Assembly: GCF_031755915.1 (NCBI RefSeq)
Contig: NC_083389.1
Span: 17,415,001 to 17,479,000 of the forward strand
Direction: 5' to 3'
Source: Ziziphus jujuba
Lineage: Eukaryota > Streptophyta > Magnoliopsida > Rosales > Rhamnaceae
DNA length: 64,000 nucleotides
Shown here in pieces: positions 1 to 13,068 of the stretch. The translations under genes and the position numbers were made by a program. How positions within the stretch are numbered: the first letter of the stretch is position 1; each line of letters opens with the position of its first letter. The notes under the pieces are model-generated. The model ran no database searches, was not told the origin of the DNA, and worked only from the letters and a program-made list of their open reading frames with translations.

Positions 1-659
1 ACAAATTTCCAACCACAATCGAAGAATCCAATAACATGTCAGAAACATTGTCTCAAGTCTATGGATTGTCTTCCAAAGAATGCAATTACAATGTTGGTGT
101 TTATTCCTCATTCCAAGGCTTTAACCACGGCACCAAATACCCTGTTGTTCAACAAGGCAAGGAGTTTTTGCAAATGGGTTCGGTTGCCATTGATAATCTT
201 ATACAAGGGAAACCATTGCCAGAGAAAGGGAAGCTTCAGCAGGCTGTGTTTGAAGCTGGACCATTGCTTCAGACACTTCTTGTTGCACCTCCACCTCAAT
301 GGCGAATTCCTCCTCCTCCACGTCCTCTTCCTCCTTCGTTAATGTTGCAAAACCCATCGGATTTCAGGAATCACAATAATAACTTTGGGATTAATGTTTG
401 CAGCTCGAAGAATTGCCAGAAAGCAGCTTCCAATAACAACTCTTGTTTAGCTGCAGTGCAAAGTTCATCATCGAGTTCTTCACACCTTGATGAGATTATT
501 CCTCATGGAGTTCCTTCTAGCTCATGTTTGAGCAATGGGAAACCCAACAGTGGTGGTAGAAATTCCGATTTTGTCGAGTGTACAAAATCTCAGCAGGGAG
601 TAGAAGAATGTAACAATTTGAGAGCAGTCAAAAAAGAGCTTATTGGTAAATCTAATTGA
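1..659 (+). CDS. DUF1635 family protein, copy 1 (3' part only; 5' end outside window)
   Basis: The open frame runs from the window edge (codons in phase from base 3) to TGA at 657-659. It matches copy 2 (1,886-3,574) almost base for base. The segment GKPLPEKGKLQQAVFEAGPL followed by LLQTLLVAPPPQWRIPPPP is the conserved C-terminal block of the plant DUF1635 family. A Ser-rich, low-complexity tail follows. The coiled-coil N-terminal part seen in copy 2 must lie upstream of base 1. This copy keeps the full C-terminus ending in ELIGKSN, about 46 residues beyond the point where copy 2 stops, so it is probably the intact paralogue. The internal ATG at 36 is an ordinary Met codon, not the start. The family has no established biochemical function that I can cite. 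Confidence 0.8.
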   Translation, partial: KFPTTIEESNNMSETLSQVYGLSSKECNYNVGVYSSFQGFNHGTKYPVVQQGKEFLQMGSVAIDNLIQGKPLPEKGKLQQAVFEAGPLLQTLLVAPPPQWRIPPPPRPLPPSLMLQNPSDFRNHNNNFGINVCSSKNCQKAASNNNSCLAAVQSSSSSSSHLDEIIPHGVPSSSCLSNGKPNSGGRNSDFVECTKSQQGVEECNNLRAVKKELIGKSN

Positions 660-1064
660 GGATTGCTCATAGTTTATTAGTCTTGGTCTTGGACCTCTAA
701 ATAAGTTGGGAATCTCATACATATTAAACATTTTCCCTTTTGGAAGGCTGGCATATGTAAATGAAAAGCCAATTATTTTGGAATTAGTTTTTGTTAGCTA
801 TTTTTCCTTGTGTATATACAGTGGGTTTGTACTTTATTTTATTTTGTTATTTTTTTGTTATTATTATTTTTATTATTTGTGATAAGAATGAAAATTGACC
901 AACGGAAAAAAAATAAAAATAAAAAAATAAACCATTGACTTTAATTCTGTAAACAAAGGGTTGGAAATCATTCCACATTCCTTAATGGATATTTATATGT
1001 GGAGAGAAGAAAATACCTAGAATGGATATTTAATTGCCTTTAACATGTTAACTGCACTTTTATT
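1..1064 (+). repeat. Tandem gene duplication, unit 1 (partner 3,049-4,087)
   Basis: Coding sequence and about 400 bp of 3' flank are duplicated. Homology runs from base 1 to the sequence AACTGCACTTTT at about 1,050-1,064, matching 3,049-4,087. The flanking parts differ by small indels, mostly in T and A runs, plus a roughly 13-bp gap near 673. Divergence is low even outside the coding part, so the duplication is fairly recent. Beyond 1,064 and 4,087 the two sequences part. Confidence 0.85.
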
Positions 1065-1885
1065 GAATAAGGATTTTATTACATTTCACTAATAAATGCT
1101 GGACATGAGATAGATCATATAGTTAATCCGAACGAGAAAGAAAATTATTTCATGTGTGTGTGAGACTTTGTGAAGCTAAATATTAAATAAACGCTTTCAT
1201 TAAAAAGCATTAAAAAAAAAAAAGAAGCATAAATACATTCTGTCGTTAAGGGAGAGAAAAAAAAAAAAAAGGATTTGGGATTTACGTCATATGTTTGACA
1301 AAAAAAATGCTCGGTGCTATTTTTATTTTTATTTTTTTTGTTAATAGAAAAGCAATAAGTGGTAAAAGTCACTTTTTTTCACGCAAAGTTGGAATCCTTC
1401 TGCCCTCAATAAAAATAAATCTCAATAAAAATAAATAAATAAATTAAGGTATTTATGTGCTATTTTCAAATGTTACAGATGAATTTGTGCCATAGAATAC
1501 AAAGTACTTGGAAAAAAACACTATCAAAGGTAAGTTTGGATTTGAATCAGCAGAGAAACAAAGGGTAATGAATATTTTGAGAGGGGACAGAATCCCTTCA
1601 AGCACGGAAAATATTTCTAAGGAATTGTCCAAAATGAGACAAAAATCAGGATGTGAACCTTATATATTCTAAATAATCTATGGAAGGCTTAGTGGACATT
1701 CCTTATACTAATCAATAAATTATATTATTATGTTTAAGGAAAGTTTGCTAGCTATGAAATCAGCATTCAGCACTGCCCTTTCCCAAAAACCCACCTTAAT
1801 TTCTCCTTCTGAGTTTCGTTTATTAGGCCCTCTTAAATTGCTAACCTTGGTATATTGTATTTGTTCATGCGAGAAAATAAAAGGA

Positions 1886-3574
1886 ATGCATTCTATGCGG
1901 GGTGGCCAAGAGGTATGCACGTTTTTTTGTTTTGTTTTATTTTTTTTTTTCATACTTTTATTGTGCTATATGTAATTCCACTTTTTTTTTTAATTTTAAT
2001 TTTTTTAGTTTATAGATCTTCATTTGCAATGGGATTTTTTTTTTTTTTTATTTTATGATATATTATCAAAGTTTCCGGTAGAGATTTATGCCCCAAAGAG
2101 TGAATTGTGCAAATTTATAAGTTGATTTTGGAGCGACAAGAACTGCTTTTGTCATGCGCCCAACTGAATTGAAAAGTACTAAAAGCTATATACTAATAGA
2201 TATTTGCTTGATATCATTTTAATTAGAAAGTACATGATCATTAAATACCAGAAAATGTAACAAGCGCTATGGCCTTTTAGTTCTGAGAAAAAATATGACA
2301 CACAGAAGCACAAAGGATTTCCGAGTTTTGAGTAAATAAGAAAAAGTATAGCCTTTGGATATGTGTTTTTTGAGGGGTATAATATGTTCCTTCTTATTAG
2401 GCTAACAACTATCCACTTAATTTGACCATTAACTTTTCTTAAAAAAGTATGTGATTTATATTTCAGGTTTTAGACAAAAAAGAATTGAAAAAAAAAATGT
2501 TTTTCTCCGATGATATTTGACTAAAGAGTAAAATATGAGAAAAATAGTGAAAACTTTTTCTTCTTTTTTTTCTCTATCTTCCATTCCCTTATGAATTCCA
2601 AAATGGTTAGAATAGAAGTTTAATTTGGATTATTGTACTTGTCTTTTCGAATTCTAAATTTTCAATCTCAAAATGTTTGTTTATTTCCATGGTTAGCACA
2701 TTTTTCACTTACACATTTTTCACTTAACATTTATCTCTGCTAAATGAGATTGTTTTCCCGTATCATCCATAACTTACATATAACCATTGTAAAATTGTTA
2801 CTCTGACAGAACATTAACGATCTAAAACACAAGCTTCTCTGCAGCAACTTGGAGCTAGAAACTGTAAGAATGGTGGCAAAAGAAGAAATAGCCAAAAACA
2901 AGCAAACCATAAAACAATTGCTCCATCTCTTGAAGATAGCTTACCATGAAAGAGATGAAGCAAGAGACCAATTGCAGAGAATATTCAACAAGTACTTGAT
3001 ATCCACAGAGCCTGATCGTCAAATCATCACCAATACACCTATCACTTACAAATTTCCAACCACAATCGAAGAATCCAATAACATGTCAGAAACATTGTCT
3101 CAAGTCTATGGATTGTCTTCCGAAGAATGCAATTCCAATGTTGGTGTTTATTCCTCATTCCAAGGCTTTAACCACGGCACCAAATACCCTGTTGTTCAAC
3201 AAGTCAAGGAGTTTTTGCAAATGGGTTCGGTTGCTATTGATAATCTTATACAAGGGAAGCCATTGCCAGAGAAAGGGAAGCTTCTGCAGGCTGTGTTTGA
3301 AGCTGGACCATTGCTTCAGACACTTCTTGTTGCACCTCCACCTCAATGGCGAATTCCTCCTCCTCCACGTACTCTTCCTCCGTTAATATTGCGAAACCCA
3401 TCGGATTTCAGGAATCACAATAATAATATTGGGATTAATGTTTGCAGCTCGAAGAATTGCCAGAAAGCAGCTTCCAATAACAACTCTTGTTTGGCTGCAG
3501 TGCAAAGTTCATCATCGAGTTCTTCACACCTTGATGAGATTATTCCTCATGGAGTTCCTTCAGCTCATGTTTGA
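1886..3574 (+). CDS. DUF1635 family protein, copy 2 (two exons, C-terminus truncated by frameshift)
   Basis: Exon 2 (2,810-3,574) begins after a CAG acceptor. It encodes NINDLKHKLLCSNLELETVR, then a charged Leu-rich helix (KQTIKQLLHLLKIAYHERDE), the coiled-coil N-terminal region of DUF1635. The LPEKGKLLQAVFEAG / PPPQWRIPPPP block follows. Exon 1 is inferred: a short in-phase exon ending in GGQE at 1,912, before GTATGC, joins in phase 0 and gives MHSMRGGQE-NINDL, which resembles the YQE-x-IDELKQKLL start of the family. The intron would be 1,913-2,809. In-frame ATGs exist at 1,730, 1,754, 1,886 and 1,895; I chose 1,886 by family length, with low certainty. The product would be about 263 aa. Against copy 1, one base is lost near 3,560-3,562 (TCTAGC became TCAGC), giving TGA at 3,572 and removing about 46 tail residues. 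The conserved block survives, so it may still be functional. Confidence 0.7.
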
Positions 3575-4087
3575 ACAATGGGAAACCCAATAGTGGTGGT
3601 AGAAATTCAGATTTTGTCCAGTGTACAAAATCTCAGCAGGGAGTAGAAGAATGTAACGACGTGAGAGAAGTAAAAAACAGAGCTTATTGGTAAATCTAAT
3701 TGAGGATTGCTCATAGGGTCTTGGACTTCTAAATAAGTTGGGAATCTCATACATATTAAACATTTTCCCTTTTGGAAGGCTGACATATGTAAGTGAAAAG
3801 CCAATTATTTTGGAATTATTTTTTGTTAGCTATTCTTCCTTGTGTATATACAGTGGGTTTTTGCTTTATTTTATTTTGTTATTTTTTTTTTATTATTCTT
3901 GTTATTATTTGTGATAAGAATGAAAATTGACCAACATAAAAAATAATTAAAAAAAACCATTGACTTTAATTCTGTAAACAAAGGGTTGGAAATCTTTCCA
4001 CATTCCATAATGGATATTTATATGTGGAGAGAAGAAAAAACTTAGAATGGATATTTAATTGCCTTTAATATGTTAACTGCACTTTTT
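3049..4087 (+). repeat. Tandem gene duplication, unit 2 (partner 1-1,064)
   Basis: Second copy of the DUF1635 gene segment with its 3' flank. The offset falls from 3,048 at the start to about 3,023 at the end because of small deletions. Sequence upstream of 3,049 (exon 2 start, intron, exon 1) presumably also has a counterpart left of the window. Confidence 0.85.
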
Positions 4088-7000
4088 TGTCAAAAAAAAA
4101 AATCTTTAAGAAAATTATAATTTTTAAGATGGCACAAACTCGTGTTAAGAGTTTAATATATACATCTGGTAGTAGAAACTAGTAAAGAATGGTGCACTAT
4201 CATAAAGCAGTAGAACAATACTAGAAATGCTATTTATGTTAAATATAAAGAGGTAAAATAATGTTTTCCTATCAAAGTCGATTGGTGAACACAAATAAAA
4301 AGAAACAAAAATTCTTGTAAAAAAGGGGAAAAAAAAATAATACCCACAAAAATAATAAAACAAATTTAATTTAGCCCCTTTTTTTTCAAACTAGCTCTTT
4401 AAAACCAGAATGAACTGGGTTGAGTTGGGTTGAAATATGGGTATAAATACGGTTTCAGGTTAGGAATGAGAATTCCTAAATGAAAAGAGAGCAAAGGTCG
4501 CAGGGTTGAGGGTATCCCAAACCTATAGAAGGCCATCCGTATTGCCATTTGATTATGAAGATTTTAATCTCATTTTTATTTGTCAATGCATAATGCACAG
4601 AGATTTGTTAAGAAGACCAAAAAACTTATGATTATTGCATTACTTTTTTGTTTTTTTGGTGAATAATTAATAGTACCAAAGTAAGGTTCTGTTTGAGATT
4701 GATTTTGAAACTTTAAAATTGATTGTCAAACAAATTTAAAGCTATTTTTAATGTTTGGTAAAATTTAAAAATTTTGACTGTATAAGAATCTATATTATCT
4801 GGCATTATTATCGAGAAGCAGTAAAAGACTAACTTTTGAGATTAGAATTTTAATTTTTATAACTATCCATAATTAAAATATCAATTTTATCCCTTATTAA
4901 AGAGTTAATATCATTTTTGTCCTAAATTTATTAGTATTCTATTGAACAATGTTATAATCAACATTGTTTATTCTTTTTTTTTTTTTCATTTACTATATTT
5001 TTTTTAAACAACATTGAAAAAAAAAATTACGTCAAATATTTAGTAATATAATACATCAAGTAAATTGATGATAATTAATAATATACTTTTTGAGCGTTAT
5101 ATACTGTAACATTAATTAAACACTACAATTATTTATCAAAAACTTAAATACTGATTTAAAATATATAACAATTATGAAATAATAATTTATTAAATACTTA
5201 AACTGATTATTTCTGCAGTACAGTTAAAATTAATTTTTTTTAGAAGTTACAACAATATAAACTAAGCCTAAAATTGGTTTTCAAGATTGGGTTGGTTAGA
5301 ATAATTGAAGTAAATAAGAAAAAAAAAATTAAGGAAAGAGTGGATCTGATTATATATATATATATATATATATATATGATTTGAGGTTGTAAACAATAAT
5401 ACTGAACTCTAGGGATTCAACTTCGACGTAACAATTCAATTCCATGCATTAAGTAATCAAATATTTCAGAAAAACTAAATTCATATATATTTATCCATAT
5501 GACATCTAGTGTTAAGCAAGTCAAACTAATAATTTAACCCGTGTCTATTTTAAATAACTAGTTTGAACCCATTAAACACAAGAAGAACAATAAAGATCTA
5601 TGCATTTATCATGCTTTCTAACAAACTTAATAACGGCCGCAGCTGAATCAGCAAATGCCATGTTTTCTTAATTTTTCATATTCAAGTTTAAATTTATACC
5701 AAGATGGTAATACCGATAATTACAAAAATATATATATATATATATAGATATATATATTTAAAACTTAATAAATTTACCCATCCATTCATTAGTTCAGTAC
5801 AAGAGTCACATACGGTGTCAATGTAGACTTGAACAAGATTATCTTCGTAGGGATTCCAATAGTGTATCAGGTATCAAAATGAACATAAAAAAGTAGTTAA
5901 GCACACGTGAATGAAACCAATTAAAGGTCTAAATTTATTCAAAATCGAAATTTTTACGAAACAATATGAAATCTTATTGTTAGACTACAATGAAAGTTAT
6001 GGAGAATTAAATCAACGATAAACTCCATCGAATAGATCATTGAAAACACACAATTCAAAGATTATAACAACGAAGAAGAAGAAGAAGGCTGCTACAAACC
6101 CAATTTGCTCTTTTATGCCAAATTCCACATAAATTTCGTCCCTCCTATATCTCTTTAGGAAAGCGTTGCTTTGCAAGCCAGAAAAGGAGAAAATTTCTTC
6201 AAATCCTCCTTTAGAACATGTCTCTGACTTGTCTGATTTGCTCTTAGTGAAACATATTTTCTGCATATGCTTCATTAAACGGATCAGGAGCAATCAAATT
6301 AAAAGCTTTGACTTGGTCAGAGAGCCAAATAATTAAACTTTAAATTTTCTCTCTCTTTTTAAACGAAATTGATGATTCGTTTAATATTGCCTCTTGACAA
6401 TTTTTCTAGCTCCTTCTGTCCTTAACATTGCCAGCCTTGTAAGAATAAGCACCAAAGGCGTTTCTTGGTTTCCTCTTCTCAAAACAGCTCTAAAATTCAC
6501 TTTTTAATGCTCATTCTCTTTAAATTAGCCTTAAAATTATAAAACTGAAAATAAACACAAATGAAACTAATTGCACAAGTTTGGTACGAAAACAAAGCAA
6601 TAATTTAGTAAAAGAGTAATACAAAATGTATGTAATTATTGAGTTATCACCTTTTTTACAAAGTAATTGATAAAGTCGATCTGCCCCATTTACCAGTATC
6701 TAAGTGGCTCTAATGGTATTATAACAATGCAGAGAAATGGTTGGCTACTTTCTTAATTAATATTGGAATAGCTAATTGTATTCTTGCTAAGGTTTGATGC
6801 CATTTTCATGGTTCAAAACTAGTGTGGAAGCTGGAATGCAAAGCTTATTATTAAAATGAGTTTTAGAAAAAAAAAAAAGAAAAAAAATTGAGGTGGATTG
6901 GATTCAAGAAGATATTGATTCTTCATGTTCTTGTTGGAAATTATCATATATAGGTGCAAATGGCTTATTAAAAGAGGGTAGAAGGAAGTCATCATCCATA

Positions 7001-9939
7001 ACTAGAGAATGCAAACAAACAAAGTAGCGGGCTGTTTTGCCAACCTCAACTATCAATGATGCTATATTTATATAATAATAATAAAAATTTACCATTTAAT
7101 TGGTTATTTTTTATTTCACTCATTTAAGTTCACTTATATATATTTAAATAATATTAATATTTCACTAATAATACATTGATATATATTGGATAAATAATTT
7201 TGGTAAACAATTTGATGTTTGTAGAAATACTACATTTAATAGTGTCTTACTATAGAATTTTATTTTATTTTCAAAATATTTAAAACAAGATATTATTCTT
7301 TATTTAAAAAAAAAAAGATATTATTTTTCATTATGTAATAGCTTAGACCATTTCCGATGGTAAACGTAAATAAGAATTGATGTCCATGTGGCATAAAATT
7401 TGGTATTTTCTGAATCAAAATAGAATAAATATACAATTAATTTAAAATTATTATTCAATAACATACAAAAATTTATTTATGACTATTAATTCATTATATA
7501 TTTTATAATTTTTTTTTAATTATTTTTAAAAAAACTTCATAATATCAACCTCTACTTTAACAATATTTATTTTTTTTCTTGTCATATCAATATAACAAGA
7601 TATTTAAACAGAGCCATTAAAATTGTATTTTTGAATAACTGTTTTTTTTTAATATAATAAAAAAATCTAATAATAGATGGAATATTGAAAATGTCCCCTT
7701 TTTTTTTTCTTTTTTTCTTTTTTTTCTTTTTTTTTTCCTTTTTGTGTGTTTTGGGTCAACTCAGGAATAGAAGAAAAATTATATTTGTAGGTACACTTAG
7801 CAGTTTAAGAAATCCTCCCCTTTTTTTAGTTTAGAATGTATTATATTCCTTGAAAAAAAAATCCACATAAACAATGCTTCAATTAAACAATTTCTTATGA
7901 ATATATATATATATATATATATATATTCCGAAAATGTTGTCGGCCTGTAAAATTAGAGAAAATGTGTATAATGAGTGGCGTGGCCATGCGGGCTTTAGAT
8001 ATTCTTGGACACGGGGATTGGTTGAAGGTTAGTTCTTTCTACGCACCAGTTTTATCTTTTTACACTACATTTTCCGCAACATTTAAGACATTATATCTTT
8101 TCATTACAAGATGTGTATTTAATTTAAAATTTAATAAATTTAAAATAAATTATAAATTTTAAAGAATTTAATAGGTTATAATAAAATTTCATAAATTTCA
8201 AAAAAAAATTATGAGAATACAACGAAATCTTTACGATTAAAATCGGATTTTATATTGATAATTTTTTTTACAATTTTACTGTTAAAATTATTTCAAATCC
8301 ATTAAAATTTATTATTTTTTAAAATCTTTTAAAATTAATGATTTTTTGAATACCATTAGATTTGAAAAGAATTCTATAAAATCCTAATTGAATACACTTC
8401 GATTTTAATGAACTTTAAAATTTAAATTAAATACCTCTAAACTTTTAAATATTTTTAAAATCCTTCGAACTCTAGATTGAATATACTTTCTAAATGTTCG
8501 TTAAACAGTATTAAGTTCCTCATTTGATTTGGATTAAACAATAGATTAAATTTTTCAGTACATATCAACTGAATAATGTAAATATTTATAGCCAACAAAA
8601 ACTAAATGTATTTTTTTCCTTTGATTTTTTTTTTTTTTATGGTAGAAACCTATTACTTTTATTCATTTGTATGTATATAATTTATACATATGCATTATTT
8701 AATCAGTTTAAATATAATTTTATTTTGTCAAAGGAGTTTTAAATATCTTGCAAAGCTCCAACCTTAATCATATTATTCTATAAATTTTTAAGGTTTGAAT
8801 TTCGATTAAAAATTTGCCAATGAAATTTATGAATAAACTCTACGCTGCTTTGATAGATTGTAATTTTTTATTTTTTTTTGGGTACTAATAATTTACTTTT
8901 TAATTTAAAAAAAAATACATTTAGTTTTAGTTAGTTGAACATATTCATATTGCTTGGTTCATATATACTGCAAAATTTAATATTATTTATCCGTAGATTA
9001 TCCAACAATTTAATATTGTTTAATCAAAATCTAATGGTAATGACGTTTTAATGAAAAAATGTATTTTTCAAAATTTATATAAAAAGTAGTAGGAGAAGCA
9101 AAAACCTTTTGTTTTACCTTGTCATCTAAAATATTTTTAATCATCATATACGTATATATAATACAAACTCAAAAACTATTATTTAAAAATATAAATTTAA
9201 TGTCAAGTGATATTGATTTAGTTGGTAAACTTTTCATATATATGATAGGCAGATCATAAATTAGACATATTGAGATAAAAAATGAAAAAAATATTCTAAA
9301 AAATTAAAACTATTAACTCAATTATTTATAATCACATTTTATTGATAAAATAACCAATTTACAATTATATGTAGTATCAGATAAGGTTAAAATAAAGCAT
9401 ATAAATTCTATAAAATATTTATTTATTTATTTTGCATAAATTGTATAAAATATGAGATATTTTTTTTCCATTCCAAATTAACCATATACAATTCCATAAA
9501 AAATAATTTTATTAAACTATCTTTATTATTATTATTTTTATAAATTTTTAAGCTTTATATTTGGATTCTCCTTCCAAAATATCTAACAACCAAGTTTTAT
9601 CTTTTTATTATTTATTTTTTATTTTTTTAATCATTTTCTTTTAATGGGATAAAAGGTTTGTTTTGTATGAAAAACCAGCAAGCACTCTTGAAGCTAGATC
9701 CCTATAGATGTTACTCTAAATTTATCTTTGGGATAAAATGAAGGATAAAAATTTGTGAAAATAAAAGAATAATTTTTTAACTATTGTTGAGGAATAACAT
9801 TTTTTTTTAAAAAAAAACAATAATGTAAAATTAAAAAATAAAAATAAAAAAGGTGGTTTTAGAAATTAAAAATGGAGACCGCACTAACTTCATTTGCTAC
9901 CGCTACTAAAACTTCCCATTAAAATATTTATGAACCGTG
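4088..9939. other. Gene-poor AT-rich stretch
   Basis: No gene could be supported. The stretch contains (AT)n runs near 5,352-5,377, 5,731-5,755 and 7,902-7,925, a pyrimidine run near 7,697-7,741, and many A/T homopolymers. A minus-strand frame of 93 codons at 6,012-6,293 has a Phe-rich run and no recognisable domain. The part 5,800-7,050 is slightly less AT-rich than its surroundings but offers no exon chain. Confidence 0.5.
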
Positions 9940-10275
9940 TTCACCATCAAAGTTTAAAATATTCGATATTTTTTTGAAACTCATCGATATTTTTATTTTT
10001 TGAAGGGGTTGAAATAAAATTTAGGTTCGAAATGTAAATGGATAAAACTTCCATAATATCCATTGAAATTTCTGAAATTTCTGCAAAATTTCCATGGAAA
10101 TTTCTTTAAAATATCCACATCAAATCTTTAATGATTTGGTTAAAAAATTTATAATTTCTATGGAAACTTTTTGAAATTTTCACTGAAACTTCAAAAATAT
10201 CCATGAAATTTTTTAATTTTTTTTAAAAAATTCATAAATATTATTGATATTTAATAAAACTTTTTATCAAATTAA

Positions 10276-11083
10276 CTTCATTGATAATTTTTTTTTACCT
10301 TTTAATTGCTTTTTAGAAATTTAGTAATATAAGCAAAATAGAATGAATTGGATTGAATAACATTAATAAGTTCTACTTATTGAATATCGATAAAGCAAAA
10401 ATATAAAAATTATGAATTATATTTTTAAATCTGGAAAATCTTATTGTCGGGAATATATATTTTATAAATATGGGTAAATATTTATAAAATATATTTATAT
10501 ATATATATATATATATCTGTGTGTGTGTGTGTGTGTGAAATAATAATTTTTGTTTGAAAAATAAAAAAAAATTCCTAACAATTCACAAGTTTTTTTTTTT
10601 TTTAAACATTTTTGAAGAAGAAAATTGTTCAAAATATATTCTTTATAACAGGTTTTATTTTTTATTTTCATTTAAGAAGAAGATAATATATCATTTAATG
10701 GTGAACAATATTACACACATGCGACACAAGATGAAAATCATGGGAGTAGAGATGTAAGTCAAAGATTCGATACTGTTGGAAAAGACTATATGCATAAAGA
10801 AAAATCTATAATAGAAATGTCACAATAAGAAAAAGATTTGATTTCTATAAATTTTGAATCTATGAGGGTTGGAAGTCATTTTCATAACTTTTATTCAATA
10901 TATATATTTATGGAATGTCACAAATAGCAATTTATGGGTACCATCTCAAACTCAACCATAAGAGAGTAGTAGGCATATAGTCAACCAATAATATAATATC
11001 CATATAATTGGCATATTAATAATTATATGCAAAATTATAAAGGAGATATATTTTTTCATAATTACTTCTTACATTTTACATTT
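10276..11083 (+). repeat. 808-bp tandem duplication, unit 1
   Basis: Starts at CTTCATTGATAATTTTTTTT and ends where the same words begin again at 11,084. It includes an (AT)n(GT)n microsatellite (about 10,497-10,538) and a remnant coding-like stretch. Substitutions between units are few; most differences are in microsatellite length. Confidence 0.85.
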
Positions 11084-11293
11084 CTTCATTGATAATTTTT
11101 TTTTACCTTTTAATTGCTTTTTAGAAATTTAGTAATATAAGCAAAATAGAATGAATTAGATTGAATAACATTAATAAGTTCTACTTATTGAATATCGATA
11201 AAGTAAAAATATAAAGATTATGAATTATATTTTTAAATCTAGAAAATCTTATTGTCGGGAATATATATTTTATAAATATGGGTAAATATTTAT

Positions 11294-11329
<36 letters not shown>

Positions 11330-11905
11330 TATATCTGTGTGTGTGTGTGTGTGTGTGTGAAATAATAATTTTTGTTTGAAAAATAAAAAAAAAATTCCTG
11401 ACAATTCACAAGCTTTTTTTTTTTTTTAAACATTTTTGAAGAAGAAATTGTTCAAAATATATTCTTTATAACATGTTTTATTTTTTATTTTCATTTAAGA
11501 AGAAGATAATATATCATTTAATGGTGAACAATATTACACACATGTGACACAAGATGAAAATCATGGGAGTAGAGATGTAAGTCAAAGATTCGATACTGTT
11601 GGAAAAGACTATATGCATAAAGAAAAATCTATAATAGAAATGTCACAATAAAAAAAAGATTTGATTTCTATAAATTTTGAATCTATGAGGGTTGGAAGTT
11701 ATTTTCATAATTTTTATTCAATATATATATTTATGGAATGTCACAAATAGCAATTTATGGGTACCATCTCAAACTCAACCATCAGAGAGTAGTAGCTATG
11801 CATATAGTCAACCAATAATATAATATCCATATAATTGGCATATTAATAATTATATGCAAAATTACAAAGGAGATATATTTTTTCATAATTACTTCTTACA
11901 TTTCA
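11084..11905 (+). repeat. 808-bp tandem duplication, unit 2
   Basis: Near-identical second unit, slightly longer because its (AT)n(GT)n block (about 11,298-11,358) is longer. The homology ends near ACTTCTTACATTTCACAT at about 11,905, after which unit 2 continues into unique sequence with FQPSRSSMWY-coding potential. Confidence 0.85.
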
Positions 11906-12419
11906 CATCTCAAAATCAAAATGAAGAAAAAATCAATGATTTTCAACCATCCAGAAGTTCTATGTGGTATTAAGATGACATTTATAAACTAAAATATAAT
12001 TGTAATAATCGTTTTATATATTTTAGTTAATAAATATAATTGTAATAATCATTAATAAATAATTTTATCATATATATATATATATATATATTTTTTGACA
12101 TATTTTTATTAATAATAATTCATTTATGATTATTAATGCTTATTATAAATCAATTCACTAAGAACAATATAACATCCATTTAATATTTTAGCAAGTTTTA
12201 TAATTAATTTAATAATTGATTGATTAAATAAGCTAATTTTAAAATTTCGATTAAAATTTTTATTTTTTAAAACAAATTTTCATCATTTTTTATCAATATT
12301 CAATATTTTTTACATGTTCATTAAAATTTTTATATTTTAAACTTTCAATATTTTTATCGATATCGATTTTTTAAACTTTATTCACTGTATCATTTGTATA
12401 TTAATATTATTTTTTTTCC

Positions 12420-12438
12420 CTAATTTTGGATAATTTTA

Positions 12439-12482
<44 letters not shown>
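12420..12482. repeat. (TTA)n microsatellite
   Basis: A run of ATT/TTA triplets, pure from about 12,438 to 12,482, lies just outside the AFC1 promoter region. Confidence 0.9.
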
Positions 12483-12483
<1 letters not shown>

Positions 12484-12526
12484 CTTTTCATTAGGAGAAC
12501 CAAAAAAAAAAAAACAAAGAGAAAAC

Positions 12527-13068
12527 TCGTGGGCCCTACCAATGACTACACGCGTCACGTAAAGAGCATGACAAAACGGGGCTCTTTTAATTTGCCCTTT
12601 CACCAAAAGAGGGGCAATTTACAAAATGTGTCCCCGTGGGACCCACACCTCACTTTTCTAACCATGGTTAGACGATGCACCACCACTCCCAGTTAATTCC
12701 CATACACAACTTTTAACCATGGTTTGGCTCTACCCCCTTCGGCTTAGCTTTCAGATCTCTGAATTCTGAATTGATTTCCCCTAAGCTTAGGGTTTGTTTT
12801 TTTTTCTTTTTCACTATTTCTCTATTTTTTTTTAATTTTAATTTTTTAAAAAAAATTTCCCCCAATTTCGTTTTTATATCAAAAGGATAATCTTAGCAGA
12901 TTCTCAAACTTCTCATCGAGAATTTTTTTTCTTATTTTTTTTGTCGGAATATTTTATCGGGTTAAGAAAAAAATTGGGGGCAAAATTGAAAATTTTTTGG
13001 AACACTAGCCTGCAAATTGTTCTGCGGGTTGCTGATCGGGGATAAGGATTCGACCAAATATAGATAAA
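12527..13068 (+). promoter_or_regulatory. Promoter and 5' leader region of AFC1
   Basis: Base composition changes sharply at about 12,527 from AT-rich repeat DNA to mixed sequence. It contains GTGGGCCC (about 12,529), an ACGCGTCACGT block (about 12,549-12,559), and TTAGGGTTT (12,787-12,795), the reverse complement of the plant telo-box AAACCCTAA. A long pyrimidine-rich leader precedes the ATG at 13,069. Transcription start and TATA box were not located. Confidence 0.45.

Larger units (their letters stand above)
9940..12390. mobile_element. Possible decayed DNA transposon (hAT-like guess) bounded by imperfect inverted repeats
   Basis: The left edge contains AAGTTTAAAATATTCGATAT (about 9,950-9,970). 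The right edge, read on the minus strand, contains AAGTTTAAAAAATCGATATC (about 12,357-12,378). Both lie in similar AATTTTTATTTTTT-rich subterminal DNA. Inside, the + strand around 10,670-10,810 reads as a polar peptide (EQYYTHATQDENHGSRDVSQ) and ends near 11,940-11,970 with FQPSRSSMWY, broken by stops. That style resembles the disordered C-terminal tail of hAT/DUF659 transposases, but this is an impression, not a motif match. No target-site duplication was found. Confidence 0.3.

Noticed and set aside
6012..6293. 93-codon minus-strand frame
   Set aside because: It has a Phe-rich run and no domain, neighbouring exons or initiation context, and lies in AT-rich DNA where such frames arise by chance.
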